Of a DNA stretch of 64,000 bases, positions 34,648-43,630 are shown one piece after another. The translations under genes and the position numbers were made by a program. The stretch covers positions 1 to 64,000 of the forward strand of contig NZ_JAHGAJ010000007.1 in assembly GCF_030248535.1 (NCBI RefSeq), written 5' to 3'. A model generated the notes under the pieces. That model saw nothing but the letters and a program-made list of their open reading frames with translations, ran no database searches and had not been told where the DNA came from. Origin of the DNA: Vibrio sp. D404a (lineage in GTDB: Bacteria; Pseudomonadota; Gammaproteobacteria; Enterobacterales; Vibrionaceae). The stretch's first letter is position 1, and every line of letters begins with the position of its first letter.

Positions 34648-36579
34648 TCACGCCTTTGTGCTCTTGGTTAACCACAAGACCTCGTACGCGGGCACTTCAA
34701 TTACTGGATTATCGAAACGTTGTCCAGAGAGAATATCAACACAATCTCGCCCACCTAACACATCACAAATAGAGGCTGGAAGATGTTGAACCGTTTCACT
34801 AAAGTTGCATATCGCCAACAGGCTTTCACCGTTTTCATGACTTCGGTAGTAAGCAAACAAGTGTGGACGATAGGTTTCCAAAATTTCCGTTTTCGCCTCT
34901 CCAAACACTGGGTTTTGCTTACGCAGCGCTACCATCTGTTTCAGATCTTGGCTGATTCGGTTTTGGTAACTGCCAGATTGTTCAGCAAGTTTAATCGCAT
35001 CAGCAGTGATAGCGGGACGGTTTACCCAACGAGTATCATCACGTTTAAACTCATCCTCTAGATAAGCGTGGTCGTTCAGAATCCCTAACTCATCGCCTTG
35101 GTAGATAAGCGGGATACCACCAATACTGAGGTTGATACTGTTTAATAGACGAATACGTTTGAGAGCAAACTCAATCTCTTGTGAATCGTCGGCTTCAATA
35201 GCTTTTTCTAACCCCGCTAGAGATGCCAATGAACCACACACGCGACAATCGCCCGTAGTTGGATTTTCTTGGAATGGCACGCCTTGAGAGAATGAACCTT
35301 CAAACTTGCCGGTATAGTACTGGTTCAAGAATCGACGGTGCTCGAAACCATTGATGCCTAACTGTTCGGCAACTGCATCATCAAACGTCCAACCGATATC
35401 ATCATGGCAACGGATGTAGTTCACCCATGAGCACTCACCTGAGATTTCGAAGCTCTTCTTAAGCGAAGCCGTCAGGAGCTCGGTTTTGCGTGTTGCGAGG
35501 CTCTCCCACATCAACGCCATCATTAATGGGTTATACGATAACTGGCATTCATCTTTGTCGATGTATTGTGCCACCTCGTCTGGGTGAACAATCGCCTCAG
35601 ACTTGAACAGGACCGCTGGTGCCGCGATTTGTAGACAGGAGTTAAAACACTGAATCAGAGTATGTGCTTTTGGCAGGCTTTCACACTGAGTCCACTTCTC
35701 TTTCCAGATAAACGCAAGCGCATCTAGGCGTAAGCCCTCACAGCCAATGTTCGCTAGGAATAGCATCTCATCAGTGATTGCATTAAACACCGCTGGGTTC
35801 GAATAGTTCAGATCCCATTGGAAGCTGTTGAACGTAGTCCAAACATGCTTTTGAATATCATCTAAATACGTAAAACTGCCACGGCGTACGGTTGGGAAAA
35901 TCTCACGACAAGTTTGGTTATAGTCGTCGACATCCTGCTGATCAGTGAAGAAGTAATAGAAATCTTCAAACTCAGGGTTACCTTTGCGTGCTTGCTCTGC
36001 CCAATGGTGCTCGTCTGAAGTGTGGTTAAACACAAAATCAAGTACTAGGCTGATGCCCTCGTCTGATAGTGCTTCTGCAAGTTGTGCTAGGTCTTTCTCT
36101 GTGCCAAGTTTTGGGTCTACCTTGCGGTAGTCCGATACCGCGTAGCCACCGTCACTGTCACCCTCTGGTGCTTTGTATAGTGGCATTAGGTGTAGGTAGT
36201 TGATGCCTAATGATTTTAGGTAAGGTATTTTCTGTTGTAGCTTTTTCAAATCGCCAGCAAACAGGTCTACGTACACTGCCATACCAAGCATTTTTTCACT
36301 GCGATACCAAGCTGGATTCTTCAATCGCTTTTCGTCTAGGTTCTTCCACTTACGTTTACGGCCAGCAAAGGCTTTAGCAAGCACAACCACCAGCTTTTGT
36401 AGGTGCAGGAAAAAGTCATAACGCTCACCGTAGAGATCATGTAATTTGCTGGTAAGTGATGGAAAGTACTGCTCTAGGCGCTCTAGAAATACCTTTTCAT
36501 CTTTTTTGGTTAGCTTAGGCAGTTCAACGGATGCAAGTACTTGATGCAGCGCCTTTTGAGCTTGTTGTTCAGTTAACAT
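34648..36579 (-). CDS. Amylosucrase / sucrose hydrolase (GH13 subfamily 4)
   Basis: Transfers or hydrolyses the glucosyl unit of sucrose, and would release fructose in the cytosol (no signal peptide). The 643 residues have a helical N-terminal domain, then the GH13 barrel: YVDLFAGDLKKLQ, GGYAVSDYRKVDP, nucleophile Asp286 (RLDALAF), acid Glu328 (KSEAIV) and Asp393 (CHDDIGW). These numbers equal those known for Neisseria polysaccharea amylosucrase, and DDTRW keeps its Arg509 equivalent. Whether it mainly polymerises or hydrolyses cannot be read here. Its start overlaps the GH32 gene by 7 nt. Last gene of the operon. Confidence 0.92.
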   Translation of the reverse strand: MLTEQQAQKALHQVLASVELPKLTKKDEKVFLERLEQYFPSLTSKLHDLYGERYDFFLHLQKLVVVLAKAFAGRKRKWKNLDEKRLKNPAWYRSEKMLGMAVYVDLFAGDLKKLQQKIPYLKSLGINYLHLMPLYKAPEGDSDGGYAVSDYRKVDPKLGTEKDLAQLAEALSDEGISLVLDFVFNHTSDEHHWAEQARKGNPEFEDFYYFFTDQQDVDDYNQTCREIFPTVRRGSFTYLDDIQKHVWTTFNSFQWDLNYSNPAVFNAITDEMLFLANIGCEGLRLDALAFIWKEKWTQCESLPKAHTLIQCFNSCLQIAAPAVLFKSEAIVHPDEVAQYIDKDECQLSYNPLMMALMWESLATRKTELLTASLKKSFEISGECSWVNYIRCHDDIGWTFDDAVAEQLGINGFEHRRFLNQYYTGKFEGSFSQGVPFQENPTTGDCRVCGSLASLAGLEKAIEADDSQEIEFALKRIRLLNSINLSIGGIPLIYQGDELGILNDHAYLEDEFKRDDTRWVNRPAITADAIKLAEQSGSYQNRISQDLKQMVALRKQNPVFGEAKTEILETYRPHLFAYYRSHENGESLLAICNFSETVQHLPASICDVLGGRDCVDILSGQRFDNPVIEVPAYEVLWLTKSTKA

Positions 36580-38054
36580 GATTTTTCTCCCATTAGGCTT
36601 GCTACTTCAATGCTGGCCAAACTTAGGCTGCCGCTATCGACGCTCAGCGCAATACTTGCGTCTGTGTTTTTTGCATAAACGAGGTTGGTAAAGCTGAACT
36701 CACCACCATTGATTAATAGCTCGATGGAGCCTTTATCAATCAGTAATTCAATCTGGAATTTGTTATCGACAGGAAGCTCGACACGGTAGTCGTGTGGGAA
36801 GTACTCATCAATGCGCTCTTTGCCGAATTGACCACGACGCACCGAACGCACATCAATGCCCTTTTCCGAGCGTTTAAATTCGAAGAAAACTGGTGTGTCT
36901 TGGTACAGGTTTAAGTGTAGAGTTTGCTCAGCTTCAAGCTCACAATGCGCGCTGAACTTCATTGTTTTATGTTGGCTGTAGATGCTTACTGCTTGCTCAT
37001 CACTTGGCAAGATCTCTTGTGCATCAAGGTTTAACGCCTTGTTAAGCTCTTTGATAAAACGCTGCCCTACTCGCAAGCCTGCTTTGCTTTCAAACAGGAA
37101 TAACTCACGCGGCATCGCCATAGAGCTGCGGAACGCTTGCGTTGGCAACTCGAGTGAATATTGGTGGTTGCTCATCCAGGTACTTACGATACGTCGACCA
37201 TCTTGCGGTGGAACATCAGAGAAGGATTGTGTTGCGTAGTAATCACGACCGAAATCTAGCCACAGTACACTCTCTGGGTGATTATGGTTAGTGAAAGTTT
37301 CACCATCGAAATCACCAATAAAATATTGAGTGCCTGCACCACCACAATGTGCTCCCTCACCAATGCCGACCACCAGCACCCAACGAGTTACGTCGCTGCC
37401 TTCAATTTGCATCTCAAACAGGTCAGGACACTCCCAAGGGCCTTTGCTGTGCGCGCCGTGGCGGTAACCAAACTCACTCACTAATCGCCAGTCTAGTAAG
37501 TTGGTTGATCGGTAGAACTCGATATGCTGACCACAAGAGACCACCATCACCCAAGCTTGGCTCTCTTCATGCCAGAGCACTTTAGGATCACGGAAGTCAG
37601 GGTTGCCACGAGCTGGGATAATCGGCGCGCCGTCAGCATACTTCGTCCAAGTCATGCCATCTTGGCTGTACGCTAGTGACTGTTGTTGAATAGGGTCTTC
37701 AACCTCCGAGCCATCGGCAAGTATTACCTTAGGCTGAATAAACGAGGTATAGAAAGCGAGTAAACCCGGCTGGCCATTCTCAAATAATCCAGAGGTATTA
37801 TGCCAATCGACAATTGCACTGCCAGAGAAGCACATTCCTGACTCATCAGGAAGTAGTGCTGGCCTATGTTCTTGCCAGTGAATCAGATCTGTACTGGTTT
37901 TGTGTCCCCAGTGCATTGGTCCCCAAACAGTGTCATGAGGGTAATATTGGTAAAACTGGTGATACTGGCCGTTGAAGTAGACCAATCCGTTGGGGTCATT
38001 CATCCAGCCAGATTCAGGAGTCATATGGAGTGAAGGGCGATATTGTTCGCTCAT
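36573..38054 (-). CDS. GH32 beta-fructosidase (sucrase type)
   Basis: A cytosolic beta-fructofuranosidase of 493 residues. The GH32 triad is complete: Asp20 in WMNDPNG, Asp156 in FRDPKVLW, and Glu208 in WECPDLF. A C-terminal beta-sandwich of about 150 residues follows. The absence of a signal peptide and of a PTS gene nearby suggests it cleaves unphosphorylated sucrose or a short fructoside imported by the ABC system. It overlaps the amylosucrase gene by 7 nt. Two hairpins lie between it and the porin gene. Confidence 0.92.
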   Translation of the reverse strand: MSEQYRPSLHMTPESGWMNDPNGLVYFNGQYHQFYQYYPHDTVWGPMHWGHKTSTDLIHWQEHRPALLPDESGMCFSGSAIVDWHNTSGLFENGQPGLLAFYTSFIQPKVILADGSEVEDPIQQQSLAYSQDGMTWTKYADGAPIIPARGNPDFRDPKVLWHEESQAWVMVVSCGQHIEFYRSTNLLDWRLVSEFGYRHGAHSKGPWECPDLFEMQIEGSDVTRWVLVVGIGEGAHCGGAGTQYFIGDFDGETFTNHNHPESVLWLDFGRDYYATQSFSDVPPQDGRRIVSTWMSNHQYSLELPTQAFRSSMAMPRELFLFESKAGLRVGQRFIKELNKALNLDAQEILPSDEQAVSIYSQHKTMKFSAHCELEAEQTLHLNLYQDTPVFFEFKRSEKGIDVRSVRRGQFGKERIDEYFPHDYRVELPVDNKFQIELLIDKGSIELLINGGEFSFTNLVYAKNTDASIALSVDSGSLSLASIEVASLMGEKSC

Positions 38055-38103
38055 AAGCCGATACCGATGTTGTTAAAAATATGTCTAGGTTCGAATAGGT
38101 GAT

Positions 38104-38129
38104 AAAAAAGGAGCCTACACCTAGGCTCC
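38104..38129 (-). terminator. Terminator between the porin and GH32 genes
   Basis: GGAGCCTA-CACC-TAGGCTCC is followed by T6 on the minus strand, which makes a canonical terminator downstream of the porin gene and 50 nt before the GH32 start. Partial read-through or a separate promoter would be needed for the last two genes. Confidence 0.8.
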
Positions 38130-38188
38130 AAAAAGGACCTGTTGCCGCCAAAGCCAGTCCGAAACTAGAAATACTAAAAAGAGTGGAG

Positions 38189-38214
38189 TTCCCCCCTTCG
38201 CTTGAAGGAGGGAT
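38189..38214 (-). repeat. GC-rich hairpin just after the porin gene
   Basis: TCCCCCCTTC and GAAGGAGGGA pair with one mismatch around a GCTT loop, within 40 nt of the porin stop and with no T-run. It is a likely mRNA-stabilising hairpin or processing site for the abundant porin transcript. Confidence 0.55.
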
Positions 38215-38225
38215 GAAAATTTAGA

Positions 38226-39236
38226 CTAGAAGCTGTAGTTGACGCCTAGGATGAACAGTGGGATGTAACCATCGAACTCGTCACGTTGTGGGCCACTTGT
38301 GAAGTCAATCTTCTTGTAGCTTGCTTCACCAAACATGCGCCAGCTCTTTGAAAGTGGGTAGTTAGCAGACACACCTAGCTTAGAGTAGTCTTCCGTCCAC
38401 GCATGAGCACCTGTTGCATCAACAGTCTTTTCGAATGAACCAAATTCACCCCATAGTGACGCAGACAGCTTACCGAAGTTATGCCAAATACCCGGCTTGA
38501 TGATCCACTCTGTTTCAGTTTCAGAGTAGCCATCTTTCGCATTCCATTGACCTTCTTGGTAACGGAAGTTCAACCACGCACCTGTGTTGTCATTGATTTT
38601 GTAGCCAAAGCCCGGCTCAACTTCCCAGTATGGAAATTCACCCGTACCACGCTTGTACTCAACATGGTAGAGCGCGTAACCGTGCATGCCTAAACGATCG
38701 GTCAGCTGGTAAGAACCAAACACTTTACCGCCCGGAGTCGTACGTTGGTCAATACTTTCACCGGCTAACTTCACACCCCAACCGATATTACCTTTTTCAT
38801 GGTTGTAGCTGCGGTTAACATAGATTTCTTGAATTGAGTTTACGCCTCGGTTGTAGTCAGCATGCTTTAGGTTGCCAGTAAACAGTTCTTCACGACCAGA
38901 GTAGAAACCAAAGTCCCAACCCGGTAAGTCATCATGGCGGAAGCTACCTTGCGCGATGGTATATTTCACTTTACCTTCATTCACGCCATCATCACGAATC
39001 AAGCGTTCAACTTCTACGTTAGAACCTAGTGTGCCGTGAAATTTACTCTCTTCTTGCTTTGGAACATCCAATGCAGTTAATAGCTCGGCGGTGGAATACT
39101 CAGATTTCAACTGCTCAACGGTTTTTGCCAATTCTTGGTCTTGGTTTTCCTTGGTTACGTCCGTTTCTTCAGCGAATGAAACACCAGAAAAAGCGAGAGC
39201 TAAGAGAACAGAGGAAGCCACTACTGTTTTTTTCAT
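38226..39236 (-). CDS. OmpG-like sugar porin
   Basis: Outer-membrane beta-barrel protein of 336 residues with a signal peptide (LALAFSGVSFA). A Glu/Gln-rich helical stretch (residues 24-65) comes first, then about fourteen amphipathic strands with alternating aromatics, ending with the terminal Phe of LGVNYSF that is needed for barrel assembly. Length, strand pattern and context match OmpG, the monomeric porin of the E. coli ycj locus. It probably lets oligosaccharides into the periplasm for the ABC transporter. A hairpin separates it from the ATPase gene upstream. Confidence 0.8.
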   Translation of the reverse strand: MKKTVVASSVLLALAFSGVSFAEETDVTKENQDQELAKTVEQLKSEYSTAELLTALDVPKQEESKFHGTLGSNVEVERLIRDDGVNEGKVKYTIAQGSFRHDDLPGWDFGFYSGREELFTGNLKHADYNRGVNSIQEIYVNRSYNHEKGNIGWGVKLAGESIDQRTTPGGKVFGSYQLTDRLGMHGYALYHVEYKRGTGEFPYWEVEPGFGYKINDNTGAWLNFRYQEGQWNAKDGYSETETEWIIKPGIWHNFGKLSASLWGEFGSFEKTVDATGAHAWTEDYSKLGVSANYPLSKSWRMFGEASYKKIDFTSGPQRDEFDGYIPLFILGVNYSF

Positions 39237-39360
39237 GATTATTACCTTATTATCACTATGTTACTGTCGCTCCGATGAGGAGCAATTATTGGTACCTGCT
39301 ACAACAGGCATTAATGTTCACGTTGGCATTGGCTGCAACCGTTGCTAACGCAGTAATCGA

Positions 39361-39387
39361 AAGCCCGCTCGCCCGCGGGCTTTTTTA
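39361..39387. terminator. Hairpin between the ATPase and porin genes
   Basis: AAAGCCCGC and GCGGGCTTT form a strong 9-bp stem. The T6 tract is on the plus-strand side (39382-39387) and only T3 is on the minus strand, so as a terminator for the ATPase gene it would be inefficient and may only reduce transcription into the porin gene. Confidence 0.6.
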
Positions 39388-39402
39388 TTATTCTTATCGT
39401 AA

Positions 39403-40539
39403 TTAACTTGCTTGCTGCACTTGAGGTGGCAACGTGATTAGGTCATTAAGCGTATGACCACGCTCGTATGCCTTACCTTTGCTATCAAATAGATGACACT
39501 TTTCAGCAGGGATGCGGATGTTCAAACGCTGCCCTACTTCAACATGTACCGTACCCGGAACGCGCACTAGTACCTCTTGTCCGCCGCGCACCAGTGTTGT
39601 GTAAAGCAATGATTCCGTTCCAAGACGCTCAAGACCTTCAACGATAACGCCAACGCCTTTCTCATCTAGGTGGATATCTTCGGGACGAATGCCCAATGTC
39701 ATTAGCGCACCTTGTGTCGCTCCTTGAGCATTCACTTCCGCTTCAAATTTGTAGTCACCGACTTCTACGTGCGCTTTTTCTTCACAAGCAGAAATCAGTG
39801 TCGCTGGCAGTAAGTTCATCTTTGGTGAACCAATAAAGCCAGCAACGAACAGAGTTTTCGGGAAGTAGTAAAGATCTAACGGCGAACCGACTTGCTCAAT
39901 CGCACCATCACGCAGTACCACGATTTTGTCTGCAAGAGTCATCGCTTCAACTTGGTCGTGTGTTACGTAAATCACCGTCGATTTCAATTTCTGATGGTAT
40001 TCCGCTAATTGAAGACGCATACGAACACGCAGTGACGCGTCTAAGTTCGATAGCGGTTCATCAAGAAGGAAAAGTTTCGGGTTGCGGACAATCGCACGAC
40101 CAATCGCCACACGCTGACGCTGTCCACCAGAAAGTTGACTTGGCTTCTGCTTCATAAGGTTGGTCAGCTCAAGCATTTCGCCAACATCTTTGACTGCTTT
40201 TTTGATTTCGTCTGCACTGAGCTTTTTCGCCAGTTTTAGACCAAATGCGATGTTCTCTTCTACCGTCATATGTGGGTAGAGTGCGTAGGATTGGAAAACC
40301 ATCCCAATACCACGATCCGTAGGAGACAGGTTATTCACAACCTCGCCGTCTAGACACATTTCGCCTGAAGAAATCTCTTCTAAGCCAGCTACCATGCGCA
40401 GCATAGTTGATTTACCACAACCGGATGGGCCAACGAAAACCGTGAACTCACCGTCTTCGATAACTAGGTTGGCGTCTTTGATGATGTGCGCACCATCTGG
40501 ATAGATTTTGTTGATGTTCTTCAGTTCTAAGCGTGCCAT
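39403..40539 (-). CDS. Sugar ABC transporter ATPase (UgpC/MsmK/YcjV type)
   Basis: Cytosolic ATPase that powers the sugar importer, 378 residues. Walker A is VGPSGCGKST (residues 36-45), the signature is LSGGQRQRVAIGRAI, Walker B is LFLLDEPLSNLD, the H-loop is YVTHDQVEAMT, and a C-terminal TOBE/regulatory domain ends the protein. It pairs with the two permeases upstream. It lies 105 bp after the beta-phosphoglucomutase gene, mirroring E. coli ycjV. Confidence 0.94.
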   Translation of the reverse strand: MARLELKNINKIYPDGAHIIKDANLVIEDGEFTVFVGPSGCGKSTMLRMVAGLEEISSGEMCLDGEVVNNLSPTDRGIGMVFQSYALYPHMTVEENIAFGLKLAKKLSADEIKKAVKDVGEMLELTNLMKQKPSQLSGGQRQRVAIGRAIVRNPKLFLLDEPLSNLDASLRVRMRLQLAEYHQKLKSTVIYVTHDQVEAMTLADKIVVLRDGAIEQVGSPLDLYYFPKTLFVAGFIGSPKMNLLPATLISACEEKAHVEVGDYKFEAEVNAQGATQGALMTLGIRPEDIHLDEKGVGVIVEGLERLGTESLLYTTLVRGGQEVLVRVPGTVHVEVGQRLNIRIPAEKCHLFDSKGKAYERGHTLNDLITLPPQVQQAS

Positions 40540-40644
40540 TGTTCTACCTACGTTCTAATTCTTTCGCCTTGTTGGGCGTATTAGGGGCAGGCAAGCTGCC
40601 CCTTTCTTATTATGTGTAAAGCTTGTTTTTGCTAGCGGTTAGCT

Positions 40645-41277
40645 TTACAGGATTGCAGCGAGTTTCATCTCAGCTGTATCCTCGAAGCGCCATGTTGCAT
40701 GACCAACACGCTCATCAGGGCCGATACCCACAACACGCATGCCTGCTTCTTTCGCTGCGTCTACACCCGCTTCTGCATCTTCAACCACAATGCACTCGTC
40801 CGCGTTTACGCCTACTTGCCCTGCTGCGTGAATAAACACATCTGGCGCAGGCTTAGAGCGTTGTACTGACCAGCCATCACCGATGGCATCAAACAACGGC
40901 GTTAAGCCAAGACGGTGTAGGATTGGACGCGCGTTTTTACTTGCTGACGCCAGTGCCACCTTAATACCGCGTGCGTTTAGCTCCAGTAGGAACTGTTCGA
41001 TTCCTGGCAGTACGTCTTTTGCTGAAATCGTGTTTAGCAGGTCAACGTAGTAGTCGTTCTTACGTTTCATTAGATCTGCAAACTTCTCTTCGCTGATCTC
41101 ACGACCATCTAGGATGATCTTTAGAGACGCTTCGCGAGATACACCACGCAGCTGCTCGTTGATTTCACGGTCGAAGTAGTATCCTTCTTCGTTCGCCATG
41201 CGCTGCCACGCTTGGTAGTGCAGTTCAGCGGTATCGGTAATTACACCATCAAGGTCGAAAATAAATGCCTTACACAT
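40645..41277 (-). CDS. pgmB: Beta-phosphoglucomutase
   Basis: HAD-superfamily enzyme of 210 residues that converts beta-glucose-1-phosphate into glucose-6-phosphate. Motif I is IFDLDGVITDTAELHYQAW, whose Asp pair is the nucleophile and the acid, and whose TDTAELH is diagnostic of beta-PGM. RGVSREASL in the cap, ALASASKNA and VVEDAEAGVDAAKEAGM follow. It overlaps the GH65 gene by 8 nt, so the phosphorylase and mutase are coupled. This is the normal partner of an inverting GH65 phosphorylase. Confidence 0.95.
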   Translation of the reverse strand: MCKAFIFDLDGVITDTAELHYQAWQRMANEEGYYFDREINEQLRGVSREASLKIILDGREISEEKFADLMKRKNDYYVDLLNTISAKDVLPGIEQFLLELNARGIKVALASASKNARPILHRLGLTPLFDAIGDGWSVQRSKPAPDVFIHAAGQVGVNADECIVVEDAEAGVDAAKEAGMRVVGIGPDERVGHATWRFEDTAEMKLAAIL

Positions 41278-43612
41278 TGAATACAGCCTCTGTTGATTCG
41301 ATTACACGTGGCTCACCCGCAACTTCAATGTTAAGTGGTTGGCCGTTAAACTCTGGACGAACAATGCTTACTTGTGTGTTGTCTACCGTTACTTCTAGAC
41401 GCTCACCTTTCCAGTAGATTGGGAAGTTCACGCTATCCCACTGTTTAGGTAGGTTAGGGTTAATGCGAAGCTCGCCGCCAAGCATACGTACACCGCCGAA
41501 GCCGTATACCACACACTGCCACATGCCACCGATAGACGCCGCGTGGATACCGTGATCCGAGCTCTTCATGTTCTGACCGATATCGATAGAAGCCGCTTGT
41601 TGGAACAGGTCGTAAGACAGCTCTGGGTTACCCACATCCGAAGCCAGTACCGAGTGAGTTGATAGGCTTAGAGACGAATCGTGTAGCGTTTTCGGCTCGT
41701 AGTAGTTCCAGTTAGCAAGCTTAGTTTCTAGGTCAAACTTGTCTTCCTGCTGTAGGAAAAGAACCATGATGTCTGCCTGCTTAGATACCTGCATCTCGTT
41801 CACTTGATCTAGGCTGTAGTCTTGGAACAGACCACCAACGAACGGCTGCTCTTTGTACTTAGTTAGGTCAATGATCTCTTTCTGTAGGTAAGTATCGTCC
41901 TGCGGGATGATCTTATCTTCCTCACGCGGTTGCGGTAGGTAGATGTCATCTACACGCTCTAGCCACATCTTGCGAGCTTCGACTAGGTTCAGCTTGTCAG
42001 ACAGCTTAGCCAGTAGCTCTGGGTTAGACGCTTCTAGGTCTTCGTAATAACGAATCGCTAGCTTGATGTTCTCTACTGCCATGTAGTTAGTGAACGCGTT
42101 ATTGTCGATGTGTTCTTTGTACTCATCAGGACCGATTACGTTACAGATACCCCACATGTTGCGGTCTTCTAGCCACTCTAGGCGGCTTGTCCAGAACGTT
42201 GCTGTGTCGAACATGATCTCGTAGCCCATGTCGTCCATGAACTTCTGATCACCCGTGATTTGGTAGTACTGCCATAGTGCGTAAGTGATATCACACGTGA
42301 TGTGCTGCTCGATAAAGCCAGACCAGATCTTAGTCGACTTACCAGTGATGATGTCTACTGCGCCCCATACTGGCGTTACTTCTTCACCTGTTAGTGCAGA
42401 TTCCCATGGGAACTGAGCACCGATGTAGCCGTTGTCTGCTGCTTTCTTACGTGCGCCGCCAAGTGTTTTGAAGCGGTACTCAAGTAGGCTGCGTGCAACT
42501 TCTGGCATTGTGTAGATGAAGAACGGAAGCATGAATACTTCTGTATCCCAGAATGAGTGACCTTTGTAGCCCTCGCCAGATAGACCTTTCGCACCGATAC
42601 CGAAGCGAGAGTCGTGCATTGGCGTAAAGATGTTTAGTTGGTACTGAGCGAAACGCGTCGCTAGTTGGTCAAAATCGTTACCACCGATGGTGATGTTCAT
42701 GTTGTCCCAACGCTTATCCCACTCAACGGCGCTGTCTGCTAGTAGCTCGTCAAAGCTGCGGTCAGCGTTCATTTTCAGGTTAGTTAGCGCGTGGTCACGT
42801 AGTGCTTGTAGCTCGTAACCTTCAACGTCGAACTGCTTGTCACGAGACGTGTGTACAACACCGACTTTTTCAGTGCCGAATGTCTCGCCAGCTTTTAGCT
42901 CTTGATGGATGTTCAGCCATACTTTACGGCGATCCATCTGTAGACCTGGGTCGATCTCAACTTCTGTACCATTTACGAAGTAACGGTGAGACGTTAGGAA
43001 TACGAAATCAACTTTGCTTTCTGTTGTGTGTTGTAGAAGCTCAATGAAGCGCTTGTCGTAGATACGCTTCTCACCTTCGTGGAAGTGCTGAGCGCCTGAG
43101 TTAGACAGCTGAGCATCAACGCCAGAGCGGATTTCGATTTCCGCATCGCTGTTTACAGCCTTAACGTGAACGTCGAACGCCATCAGGTGAAGGTTTGCTT
43201 GAGAGATAAAGCGACGGAAGCGCATCTCAAACGTTTTGCCTTCTGTGTTTGTCCAAGTGAACTCACGCGTCAGTTCACCGTTCTTCACGTTTAGACGACG
43301 CGAGTAGTTACTTACTTCGCCAGACTCTAGGTGGAAACGACGGCCATCAATGAACATCTCAATTGAGCTCATATCTGCAGCGTTTGGAAGCTCGGTTACT
43401 TCCTCTTCATCAAACTTGTTATAAGTACCTGCGACGAATAGGTTACGCACTTGGCCTACATACTTTTCTTCCGTGGCACTACGTGCACCCATGTAGCCAT
43501 TACCTAAACTCATCACAACTTCACATTTACCTTGAAGTGCTGAATCAAATGCCGTCTCTTCAACGATCCAGTTTTTTAGTTCGCCTTGACCAGCGGTGTA
43601 GTTCATAAACAT
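41270..43612 (-). CDS. GH65 disaccharide phosphorylase (kojibiose/maltose-phosphorylase family)
   Basis: Cytosolic inverting phosphorylase of 780 residues. It splits an alpha-glucoside with phosphate to give beta-glucose-1-phosphate. The three family parts are present: an N-terminal beta-sandwich, the (alpha/alpha)6 catalytic barrel and a C-terminal beta-sandwich. The catalytic Glu is in IGPDEYKEHIDNNAFTN, with HSFWDTEVFMLPFF and GAQFPWES in the barrel and KIWSGFIEQHITCDI near the substrate loop. Context is the same as E. coli ycjT (kojibiose phosphorylase), so an alpha-1,2-glucoside is one candidate. Maltose or trehalose cannot be excluded. Confidence 0.93.
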   Translation of the reverse strand: MFMNYTAGQGELKNWIVEETAFDSALQGKCEVVMSLGNGYMGARSATEEKYVGQVRNLFVAGTYNKFDEEEVTELPNAADMSSIEMFIDGRRFHLESGEVSNYSRRLNVKNGELTREFTWTNTEGKTFEMRFRRFISQANLHLMAFDVHVKAVNSDAEIEIRSGVDAQLSNSGAQHFHEGEKRIYDKRFIELLQHTTESKVDFVFLTSHRYFVNGTEVEIDPGLQMDRRKVWLNIHQELKAGETFGTEKVGVVHTSRDKQFDVEGYELQALRDHALTNLKMNADRSFDELLADSAVEWDKRWDNMNITIGGNDFDQLATRFAQYQLNIFTPMHDSRFGIGAKGLSGEGYKGHSFWDTEVFMLPFFIYTMPEVARSLLEYRFKTLGGARKKAADNGYIGAQFPWESALTGEEVTPVWGAVDIITGKSTKIWSGFIEQHITCDITYALWQYYQITGDQKFMDDMGYEIMFDTATFWTSRLEWLEDRNMWGICNVIGPDEYKEHIDNNAFTNYMAVENIKLAIRYYEDLEASNPELLAKLSDKLNLVEARKMWLERVDDIYLPQPREEDKIIPQDDTYLQKEIIDLTKYKEQPFVGGLFQDYSLDQVNEMQVSKQADIMVLFLQQEDKFDLETKLANWNYYEPKTLHDSSLSLSTHSVLASDVGNPELSYDLFQQAASIDIGQNMKSSDHGIHAASIGGMWQCVVYGFGGVRMLGGELRINPNLPKQWDSVNFPIYWKGERLEVTVDNTQVSIVRPEFNGQPLNIEVAGEPRVIESTEAVFNV

Positions 43613-43630
43613 CTTAAATATCCCCGAGAA

